Source of the DNA: an uncultured bacterium
Lineage (GTDB): Bacteria; Patescibacteriota; Minisyncoccia; Moranbacterales; GWC2-37-73
Direction: 5' to 3'
Assembly: GCA_903837175.1 (NCBI GenBank)
Contig: CAILTR010000003.1
Span: 1-49,280, forward strand
DNA: 49,280 bases
Part shown: positions 18,476-25,832 of the stretch, piece after piece
Layout of the letters: each line of letters starts with the position of its first letter
How positions within the stretch are numbered: position 1 is the stretch's first letter
The notes under the pieces: generated by a model
What the model was told of the DNA's origin: nothing
The model's input: the letters and a program-made list of their open reading frames with translations, nothing else
Databases searched by the model: none
Program-made: the position numbers and the translations under genes

Positions 18476-18603
18476 AAGAGTTTTTATTAGAATTGCTTAA
18501 TTTAAGTTTAGCATATTTACAAATATGTTTCTAGCTGTTATGCTAAACAAAGTTTCAAATAGGTATATTCCTAGAGTTTTTGCATTTTTAAAAAAAATAA
18601 GTT

Positions 18604-18653
18604 GGAAGCATGGCCTCCGCCCAAGGCGGATCCGCCTTGGGCGGAGAGTGGTT
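18604..18653 (+). pseudogene. 5' fragment of tRNA-Ser split by a 30-bp perfect palindrome
   Basis: GGAAGCATGGCC[TCCGCCCAAGGCGGATCCGCCTTGGGCGGA]GAGTGGTT versus intact tRNA-Ser GGAAGCATGGCCGAGTGGTT at 18924. Confidence 0.75.
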
Positions 18654-18670
18654 ATTATTTCTTGTAGCTT

Positions 18671-18919
18671 ATGTACTACGTATATATCCTAAAAAGTAAG
18701 AAAAATAGCAAATTGTATAAAGGATTTACCGCGGATTTACGTAGAAGAGTCGCCGAACATAATTCTGGAAATTCTGAGTTTACAAAAAATAATAGGCCAT
18801 GGGAACTTGTTTATTATGAAGCGTTTGTGAATGAAAAAGATGCAAGAAGAGAAGAAAAATTTTTAAAATCTGGAAAGGGGAGAGAAAGAATAAAATATTT
18901 ATTTGAAAATCTAGAATAA
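18671..18919 (+). CDS. GIY-YIG nuclease superfamily protein
   Basis: MYYVYILKSKKNSKLYKGFTADLRRRVAEHNSG...RPWELVYYEAF..EKDARREEKFLKSGKGRERIK. Confidence 0.9.
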   Translation: MYYVYILKSKKNSKLYKGFTADLRRRVAEHNSGNSEFTKNNRPWELVYYEAFVNEKDARREEKFLKSGKGRERIKYLFENLE

Positions 18920-18923
18920 GTAT

Positions 18924-19008
18924 GGAAGCATGGCCGAGTGGTTGAAGGCAACAGTCTTGAAAACTGTCATGGGGAGACCCATCGTGAGTTCGAATCTCAC
19001 TGCTTCCT
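18924..19008 (+). tRNA. tRNA-Ser (anticodon TGA)
   Basis: GGAAGCA/TGCTTCC acceptor, ACAGT-CTTGAAA-ACTGT anticodon arm, long variable arm. Confidence 0.93.
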
Positions 19009-19085
19009 CAAGAAAGATTGAAATGAGTAGCCTTAATGCTGATGGCAAAGTTTGCAGAATAGCTAGTTTGTGTTATTATGGAGAC

Positions 19086-20093
19086 ATGACTGAACAGTTT
19101 AAATCAAAAAGGGCCAAATTTAAAAAAGGCAAACAAAAAGAGTTCATTATAAAATCAAAGGAGGAACTTGGTTTGACATGGCAGGAATTTTCACAAATCG
19201 CGAAAACAAGTTCGAGAAATTTAAATGACTGGAAAAATGAAAAAATTTCGATGTCAGTCGATGCTCTCAGTATTATCTGCAAGAAAAGAAAGTGTGCATT
19301 GCCCAAAGAAATTGAGATATTGAATCCATATTGGTACGCACGCAGTGGAGCTTTACTTGGTGGAAAAGCAACATACGAAAAATATGGAATAATTGGAGGC
19401 GATCAGGAAAAGCGGAAAGAAAAATGGAATCAGTGGTGGGAAAAAGAAGGGAAACTAAAGCCGAATGAAATCTTAAAACCCTTATCTTTCAAAAAACCAC
19501 GTTTTTCAAAAAAGTTAGCCGAATTTGTGGGAATCATGTTGGGTGACGGCGGAATGACGAAAAACCAAGTTAAAGTAACTTTGCATTCTGTTGATGACTT
19601 GGAGTACTCTCGATTTATTGAAAATTTGATGCGGGATTTATTTGATGTAAAACCTGGCAGGACGAAGAGGAACGATTGCAAGGCACTTGATGTAGTATTA
19701 TCAAGAGTTGGTTTGGTGAAATTTTTAGTCGATAAAGTTGGGCTTTGCACTGGTAGCAAAATAAGACAGCAGGTGGATATTCCAGATTGGGTTAAGAATG
19801 ATGATGTATTTAAGCTCACTTGTCTCAGAGGCTTGATTGATACTGATGGCTGTGTAATAATTCATAAATACAAAGTTAATGGAAAGTGTTATTTATATAA
19901 AAAGTTATCGTTTACAAGTCGATCGATTCCATTGCTAAATTCAGCAAAAAGAATATTCGATGAAGTTGACATTAAAAGCAGAATTACAAAAAATAACTTA
20001 GAAATTAGAGTGGAAGCAAAGAGAGATATTGAAAGATATTTTAGTGTGGTAGGAACTCATAATCCGAAGCATTTAATGAGATATGAGAAATAA
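19086..20093 (+). CDS. LAGLIDADG-type homing endonuclease with N-terminal HTH-like segment
   Basis: Two motifs: LAEFVGIMLGDGGM and LRGLIDTDGCV; the longer ORF from 18930 starts inside tRNA-Ser. Confidence 0.82.
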   Translation: MTEQFKSKRAKFKKGKQKEFIIKSKEELGLTWQEFSQIAKTSSRNLNDWKNEKISMSVDALSIICKKRKCALPKEIEILNPYWYARSGALLGGKATYEKYGIIGGDQEKRKEKWNQWWEKEGKLKPNEILKPLSFKKPRFSKKLAEFVGIMLGDGGMTKNQVKVTLHSVDDLEYSRFIENLMRDLFDVKPGRTKRNDCKALDVVLSRVGLVKFLVDKVGLCTGSKIRQQVDIPDWVKNDDVFKLTCLRGLIDTDGCVIIHKYKVNGKCYLYKKLSFTSRSIPLLNSAKRIFDEVDIKSRITKNNLEIRVEAKRDIERYFSVVGTHNPKHLMRYEK

Positions 20094-20103
20094 TATTGAT
20101 ATT

Positions 20104-20192
20104 GGAAAGGTGGCCGAGCTTGGTTGAAGGCACCACACTGCTAACGTGGCAGGGGGTAAAACCCCTCGAGGGTTCAAATCCCTCCCTTTCCT
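20104..20192 (+). tRNA. tRNA-Ser (anticodon GCT)
   Basis: GGAAAGG/CCTTTCC acceptor, anticodon loop CTGCTAA, long variable arm. Confidence 0.92.
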
Positions 20193-20199
20193 CATAAAT

Positions 20200-20234
20200 A
20201 AAAAGAGAACCCATTTTGGTGGGTTCTCTTTTTG
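20200..20234 (+). terminator. Terminator after tRNA-Ser(GCT)
   Basis: AAAAAGAGAACCCA ttttgg TGGGTTCTCTTTTT. Confidence 0.85.
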
Positions 20235-20399
20235 TCTGTGTATATTGTGTATCGAAAGTTATGCACAACGTAAAGACGCTGTGCGTCTACGTTGCACGGC
20301 AGAGTTTAATAGATGGGGTTTATTTGGCTGAAGAGAGTCATTGTAAGGTTATACACAGGTTTCTGCACAGTTGTGTATATTGTGTGTATAAGTTAGCTA

Positions 20400-20428
20400 T
20401 TGTTACACAAATCTAAAAGTTGTATAAT
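20400..20428 (+). promoter_or_regulatory. lexA promoter
   Basis: TTGTTA - 17 nt - TATAAT, -10 ending 6 nt before the ATG at 20435. Confidence 0.7.
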
Positions 20429-20434
20429 GGCAAA

Positions 20435-21106
20435 ATGCTACAAGAAAAAACAAAAAAACTTACTCAAAAACAAAAAAAGATTTTTGATTATATTGCTGAT
20501 TGTCTTGAAAAAGAAGGGGCTTCGCCGACAATTTTGGAATTAGCAAAATTTATGGGAGTGTCATCTTTGCGAACGGTAACGCAATATTTGGAAAGCCTAG
20601 CAAAGAAAGGTCTTATCATCCGCTCGCGTCACCAAAGTCGTGGTATCCGTTTGGCGACCCATAATGACACAATGACTCAGACCGTGATTTTGCCAGTTTT
20701 AAGTAGTGCCGGTTGTGATAATATGCAAGTCTTTGCCGAGCAAGTCTTTGACGAATTTATTACCCTTGATCGCGAATTTATTCAGGGTAAAAATCCTGAA
20801 ACCGTTTTTGTTTTCAGGGCCGTTGGCGATTCAATGGCAGATGCCGGAATTGAAACTGGGGATTTAGTGCTTACTGAAAAAACTTCAGAAGTTTCCAATA
20901 GGGATAAGGTGGTAGCGGTGATTGATGGGATGGCGCTCATTAAACAAATTAATTTTTCGCCCAACGCTGTGGTCTTAAAGCCCATGTCACAAGATCCTCA
21001 ATATCGCCCAATTATCATGAAAAAAGATTTTCAAGTTTTTGGAAAAGTGATTGAGGTCATTAAGGATTTTAGTGGGGGTGAGGAGTTGGTTTATGAAATT
21101 TTATAA
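20435..21106 (+). CDS. lexA: LexA repressor
   Basis: Winged HTH (LTQKQKKIFDYIADCLEKEGASPTILELAKFMG) and S24 peptidase domain (VGDSMADAGIETGDLVL ... DKVVAVIDGMALIKQI). Confidence 0.95.
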   Translation: MLQEKTKKLTQKQKKIFDYIADCLEKEGASPTILELAKFMGVSSLRTVTQYLESLAKKGLIIRSRHQSRGIRLATHNDTMTQTVILPVLSSAGCDNMQVFAEQVFDEFITLDREFIQGKNPETVFVFRAVGDSMADAGIETGDLVLTEKTSEVSNRDKVVAVIDGMALIKQINFSPNAVVLKPMSQDPQYRPIIMKKDFQVFGKVIEVIKDFSGGEELVYEIL

Positions 21107-21226
21107 GGCATTATTCCGCTCGGATATCCAAACGAGGAAAAATCTGAGCATGGTGACAAGGAATTTAAAATTGAAAAAATCCATCAGGAAAAATGGTAAG
21201 AATTGATTTAGTACTTTAATAAGAGT

Positions 21227-21262
21227 AAAAAAAACCAGCAGGGAGGAAGTTTCCGCTGCTGG
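21227..21262 (-). terminator. Terminator of the minus-strand small ORF
   Basis: Minus strand CCAGCAG..CGGAAA..TTCC..CTGCTGG followed by T-run. Confidence 0.8.
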
Positions 21263-21283
21263 TGGTGTATGTGTAATAAGAAT

Positions 21284-21559
21284 TTAACGAGGAAGAGCTA
21301 CCCCGAGTTCCTTGTAGGCTGTTGCTTTGATTTCCGCCACAAGTTGTGGCTGCGTTTTTTTGGCAAGGTTCTGCCTATGAATTTTGGACTTTGAAGCGTA
21401 CGTTTCCGCATATCTCCGGATGGACGCTTGGTCATCCAACAAGATTGCCAACATTATTGCTGGCAAGTAGTAATCAGTTAAGGGGTTTTTCACCTTACTA
21501 GCTACACGTTCCATTATTTTCCCGAGATCGTCTTTTGAAACTTCAACCGTATTGTGCAT
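21284..21559 (-). CDS. Hypothetical protein
   Basis: 91 aa from MHNTVEVSKDDLGKIM..., GGGAGAC upstream of ATG, own terminator. Confidence 0.6.
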   Translation of the reverse strand: MHNTVEVSKDDLGKIMERVASKVKNPLTDYYLPAIMLAILLDDQASIRRYAETYASKSKIHRQNLAKKTQPQLVAEIKATAYKELGVALPR

Positions 21560-21746
21560 GGCTGTCTCCCGTTTTATAATTAAAGGTGCTAAAAAATATT
21601 TTTTTGAATACTGAATATTGTACAATGTCCAGGCTAAAAGTCAAGGCTTTTCGAGAAAAAACTGTATTAAGGTGATTAATGATATTATTTTTAAAATAAG
21701 GTATAATTAGAGCAATCAAGGAGGTTAATTTTTAAAAGCAATTATA

Positions 21747-22256
21747 ATGACTGAAGAAATTTTTGAACGAAGTCTTGAACTTAAAGCGTCACAGGCGGGA
21801 AGCATTGCTAGTCTTGTTGGAACTTGGTGGAAAGAGATTTCTAAGCAGGCCCAGTCGCCAGCCAGCCCTGGCAAACTTTATGCGATCGGAAACTATTTGA
21901 TTGAGTTGGCGAAGAATTCCTTGAGCGATGGAAAAGGCGACGGAAAAGTCACGGCTATTTTTGACGGCGAAAAAGTAAAAATTGTGATTGACGATTTAGG
22001 CGACCAGGAGAAGGAAATTAACCTAAATGTGAAAGGCGATTATGGGATGAAAGAATCAATTGAATATTTTGACGTTTTCACAGTTGAATCAAAAGGCCGA
22101 AAGTACGAAAAAAACTTCAGAAACATAGTTGAGGAAACTGACAACAGCGACCTTTATGTTGGCTCAAAACTCACCATTGTTAAATATCATGTCATGCCAG
22201 TTGAGGAAGAGGAACAAACTTATCACTCAAACAGAAATTTTGGCGAGAGGATGTAA
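21747..22256 (+). CDS. Hypothetical protein, possible GHKL (HATPase_c)-like fold
   Basis: IGNYLIELAKNSLSDG (N-box-like), VKIVIDDLGD (G1-like), DYGMKESIEYFDVFTVESKGRKYEKNF. Confidence 0.5.
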   Translation: MTEEIFERSLELKASQAGSIASLVGTWWKEISKQAQSPASPGKLYAIGNYLIELAKNSLSDGKGDGKVTAIFDGEKVKIVIDDLGDQEKEINLNVKGDYGMKESIEYFDVFTVESKGRKYEKNFRNIVEETDNSDLYVGSKLTIVKYHVMPVEEEEQTYHSNRNFGERM

Positions 22257-22285
22257 GCGTGTAAAGACAACTTAAAAATGAAAAT

Positions 22286-22333
22286 AAAAAGTGTGACCCA
22301 AGTCTGCGACCGCAGACTTCTGTCACACTTTTA
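22286..22333. terminator. GTGTGAC-family hairpin, copy A
   Basis: AAAAAGTGTGACccAAGTCTGCGACCGCAGACTTctGTCACACTTTT. Confidence 0.75.
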
Positions 22334-22406
22334 AAATTAAAAAATATTTGGTAAAATTAAAATGTAAAATCAAATAAAGTTATGTTTGACATTTTAATTT
22401 AAAAAT

Positions 22407-22991
22407 ATGGCTAGCAAAACTTTTCTTAAACAGGCGCAGAAGCACATCCTTAAAAGCGTACCAGCGGTTAATGACTATATTTGTGCTACGCTTTGGGAAT
22501 TGGGTGAGGCAACTTCGCAGTCATTTTTCTCTCCAAAGTATTCCTTCACAAAACCAACACGGTTGTTATTTGGGTTTGAAGTTGGTTTTGAAAATAAGAA
22601 AATCAGCAAAAATACAATCAGAAAAAATCTGGAAAGATTGATCGCACAGGGAATTGTGAAAAAGAAAGGCAGTATTTTCTCACTAAGTAAAGGTGGAATA
22701 AAATTATTTAGTAGTATCGGCCTGCGGAAGAAAATTTTAGCAAAAAAATGGGACAAGAAATACCGTTTGGTGATTTTTGATATTCCGGAAAAAAATAGAG
22801 CAGATCGGAATTGGCTACGGGGTGAATTGCATCTCTTGCAATATGCACAATTACAAAAAAGCGTGTTTATTAGTAAATTTTCTTTAACGGAAGACATCAT
22901 CATTGAAATTCAAAAAAGAAAAATGAGCAAATTTGTGAATTATCTCTTGGTGGACAAAATTTTTGATTATTCTGAAATTAAAAAGAAGTAA
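22407..22991 (+). CDS. PaaX-like transcriptional regulator with Cas2-like C-terminal domain
   Basis: wHTH-like N-terminus; KYRLVIFDIPEKNRADRNWLRGELHLLQYAQLQKSVFIS ferredoxin-like motif. Confidence 0.65.
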   Translation: MASKTFLKQAQKHILKSVPAVNDYICATLWELGEATSQSFFSPKYSFTKPTRLLFGFEVGFENKKISKNTIRKNLERLIAQGIVKKKGSIFSLSKGGIKLFSSIGLRKKILAKKWDKKYRLVIFDIPEKNRADRNWLRGELHLLQYAQLQKSVFISKFSLTEDIIIEIQKRKMSKFVNYLLVDKIFDYSEIKKK

Positions 22992-23002
22992 AATGTTCTT
23001 TC

Positions 23003-23052
23003 AAAAAAGTGTGACAGAAGTTGACGGTCGTCAAGATATGTCACGTTTTTTT
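23003..23052. terminator. GTGTGAC-family hairpin, copy B
   Basis: AAAAAAGTGTGACAgaagTTGACGGTCGTCAAgatatGTCACGTTTTTTT. Confidence 0.75.
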
Positions 23053-23148
23053 GGAGGATATTTTTGGATCTGAGAAAGATTTGAAACATTGTTTGATTTT
23101 AGCTTAATAATTTGTTAGGCTTAGATTTCTAGAATATATAAAAAAGCA

Positions 23149-25671
23149 ATGGAAAAAGGGCCAATTGCGAAAAATTTTGTGTTTAATTCATATCAATTGC
23201 AGCCTGAGAAAAAGCAGGCTGTTTTTGGGTATGCGATTGAATTTGAAAATCGACCAACCTTGGAATTTTTTGAGACAATCATCTTTCCGAAAAAAATATC
23301 ACTTGAAAATATTCCAGCTGAGCTGTTGGAAAATGTTTTGCAAAGCGTGCATTTGATGCTGGGAATTAGCTACTTCAAACTTTATTGTCCGCCGAAAATA
23401 AAATTGTTTAAATTAATTTCCAAGGAGCAGGCAGAATTTTTCAATGTGGTTTATCGAAAAGGTTTGGGGGAATTTTTCTTTCAAAACAAAATTGATCCAC
23501 AAGGCTTGATTGAATTTCCGCATAGCTCGAAATTGAAAATAAAAAGTTACGACTTGAAAAGAAAACAACGAATGTTGGTGGGAATTGGTGGCGGGAAGGA
23601 TTCGATTGTGGGCGGAGAGCTTCTCAGGCAGCACGGCGAAAAAATAGTTGCCTTTTTGGTGGAAACTCAGAAGTCATCTCCTGTCTCAGATTTGGTCATT
23701 GAAAAAATGAATATTCCATCTTTTAGGATTCAGCGAAAATTGGATGAAAAAATATTTTTTAGTCATGATGGGGCATATAATGGGCATATCCCGATTTCGG
23801 CCGTGTTTGCTTTTCTGGGTTACCTGACAGCACTTTTGTATGATTATTCGGCCGTTGTTGTTGCAAATGAACATAGTAGCAATTTTGGGAACATTAATTA
23901 CAAAGGCGAAGAAATTAATCATCAATGGAGTAAATCTTCGGAATTTGAAAAAATGTTTCAAACTTATTCAAAAACATTTTTTTCTGCTGACATTAGATAT
24001 TTTTCAATTTTGCGTCCTTTTTACGAAATCAGAATCGTGGAGATGCTGACCAAGTATAAGAAATATTTTCCTGTTTTTACTAGTTGCAATAGTAGCTATC
24101 TGATTCGCAAGGAACGAGAGAAAAATCTTTGGTGTGGGTATTGCGCTAAATGTGGTTTTGTTTTTACGCTACTTTCAGCTTTTTTAAGCAAAAAAGAATT
24201 GCTGGCAATTTTCAAGAAAAATTTGTATGAAGATCAAAAATTGCTGCCGATGTTTGAGGATATTTTTGGTTTTGGAAAAATGAAACCTTTTAATTGCGTG
24301 GGGACTTTTAATGAATCGCAAGCAGCGTTATATTTGGCACGGAAAAATTTTGGCGAAACTTTTATTTTGAAAAAACTTTTACCAAAAATAAAAAATCCAG
24401 AAAAACTGGTTGAAGAAGTTTTTAAAATCAATCAGGTTGAAACTTTGCCAGAAAATTTCAGATTACTTGGACTGCATAATGTCCTGATTCTTGGTTATGG
24501 CAAAGAAGGAAAGATGACAGAAAAATATCTGAAAAAATATTTTCCAAAATTAAAACTTGGGATTGCTGATGAAAGTTTGGCTGAAAATTATTTGGAAAAT
24601 CAAAAAAAGTATGATTTAGCAATTAAAACACCTGGAATTAAGAAAGAAAAAGTTTTGATTCCCTATGTTACAGCCACGAATTTGTTTTTTGCGCAAAACA
24701 AAAATTTTACAATTGGTGTGACTGGGAGCAAGGGCAAAAGCACCACCGCTTCTTTAATTGCTGTAATTTTAAAAGAGGCTGGCAAAAAAGTTCGGCTGTT
24801 GGGAAATATTGGCACTCCGATGCTGGGAGCGTTGCTAGGCAAGATTGATCCTGAAGAAATTTTTGTGTTGGAACTTTCCAGTTATCAACTGGATGACATT
24901 GCTTATTCGCCAAACATTGCCGTGGCATTGAATTTTTTTCCGGAACACATGGATTATCACGGTGGAGTTGAGAATTATTATCAAGCCAAGAAGAAAATTG
25001 TTTCTTTCCAGAATTCTGAAGATGTTTTTGTTTATAACGCTAAAGATCAAAAACTTAAAAACTGGGCTAGCGCAACAGTGGCGCAAAAAAAGTCTTTTGC
25101 TGGAATTGCATTGGATGGTTTTGAGTCAGCACTTTTAGGCCGACATAATCAAGACAATATTCGTGCGGCAGTGACGGTGGCGAGAGAATTTGGAGTTTCA
25201 GATATTGTAATTAAAAAGGCGCTTAAAAAATTCAGGCCACTTTCACATCGGCTTGAGTTTGTTGGAAAATTTAAGGGCATTGATTTTTTTGACGATGCAA
25301 TTTCAACCACCCCAGAGTCGACTATGATGGCCTTGGAAGCAATTGAAAACGTTGGAACTATTTTTCTGGGCGGGCAAGATCGTGGCTATGATTTTTCCAG
25401 GCTTGAAAAGCAAATCCACAAAAAGGGCATCAAGAACGTGGTGCTTTTCCCAGATAGTGGCAAAAGAATTTTCAAATCAAAAAAGGGACTTAACATTTTG
25501 GAAACAAAAAGCATGAATGAGGCGGTGGCATTTGCTTTTGAAAATACACCAAAAGGCTTAGTCTGCTTGCTTTCAACCGCTTCGCCGAGTTATAGCGTGT
25601 GGAAAAACTTTGAAGAAAAGGGCGAACAGTTTCAATTTTGGGTTAAGAAATTGTCAAAGACTGAAAAATAA
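23149..25671 (+). CDS. Fusion: MurL-like (PP-loop) UDP-MurNAc-L-Ala-L-Glu epimerase + MurD-type Mur ligase (MurD2-like)
   Basis: N-terminal ~430 aa with PP-loop-like GIGGGKDSIVGGELL and WCGYCAKCGFVF; C-terminal Mur ligase with VLILGYGKEG, GVTGSKGKSTTASLIA, LELSSYQLDD, FFPEHMDYHG, SHRLEFVG, DDAISTTPES. Confidence 0.7.
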   Translation: MEKGPIAKNFVFNSYQLQPEKKQAVFGYAIEFENRPTLEFFETIIFPKKISLENIPAELLENVLQSVHLMLGISYFKLYCPPKIKLFKLISKEQAEFFNVVYRKGLGEFFFQNKIDPQGLIEFPHSSKLKIKSYDLKRKQRMLVGIGGGKDSIVGGELLRQHGEKIVAFLVETQKSSPVSDLVIEKMNIPSFRIQRKLDEKIFFSHDGAYNGHIPISAVFAFLGYLTALLYDYSAVVVANEHSSNFGNINYKGEEINHQWSKSSEFEKMFQTYSKTFFSADIRYFSILRPFYEIRIVEMLTKYKKYFPVFTSCNSSYLIRKEREKNLWCGYCAKCGFVFTLLSAFLSKKELLAIFKKNLYEDQKLLPMFEDIFGFGKMKPFNCVGTFNESQAALYLARKNFGETFILKKLLPKIKNPEKLVEEVFKINQVETLPENFRLLGLHNVLILGYGKEGKMTEKYLKKYFPKLKLGIADESLAENYLENQKKYDLAIKTPGIKKEKVLIPYVTATNLFFAQNKNFTIGVTGSKGKSTTASLIAVILKEAGKKVRLLGNIGTPMLGALLGKIDPEEIFVLELSSYQLDDIAYSPNIAVALNFFPEHMDYHGGVENYYQAKKKIVSFQNSEDVFVYNAKDQKLKNWASATVAQKKSFAGIALDGFESALLGRHNQDNIRAAVTVAREFGVSDIVIKKALKKFRPLSHRLEFVGKFKGIDFFDDAISTTPESTMMALEAIENVGTIFLGGQDRGYDFSRLEKQIHKKGIKNVVLFPDSGKRIFKSKKGLNILETKSMNEAVAFAFENTPKGLVCLLSTASPSYSVWKNFEEKGEQFQFWVKKLSKTEK

Positions 25672-25716
25672 AGTGTGACAGAAGTTGGCGACCGTCAAGA
25701 TGTGTCACACTTTTTT
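25671..25716. terminator. GTGTGAC-family hairpin, copy C
   Basis: AAAGTGTGACAgaagTTGGCGACCGTCAAgatgTGTCACACTTTTTT. Confidence 0.75.
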
Positions 25717-25832
25717 GAGAGAGTTTTTTTGTTTTTTTTGTTTGGGTATTCCTTTGCTGGGTTGGTTTGATTTTTGGAGTGTGTTAAACTTGGGTAGGAT
25801 TTCTGTAATAAATTAGTTAAAATTTAAAATAA

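Noticed and set aside
18930-19085. N-terminal extension MAEWLKATVLKTVMGRPIVSSNLTASSRK of the LAGLIDADG ORF
   Set aside because: This is translated tRNA-Ser; the promoter and ATG at 19086 fit better.
19086-20093. LAGLIDADG protein as an intein or intron-encoded ORF
   Set aside because: No split host gene or intron borders visible; the flanking tRNA-Ser genes are intact and lack introns.
20041-20331. ORFs at 20041-20268 (-) and 20146-20331 (+)
   Set aside because: They overlap tRNA-Ser(GCT) and its terminator.
22407-22991. Cas2-like protein as evidence of a CRISPR-Cas system
   Set aside because: No cas1 or array nearby; the N-terminal wHTH fits PaaX-type proteins.
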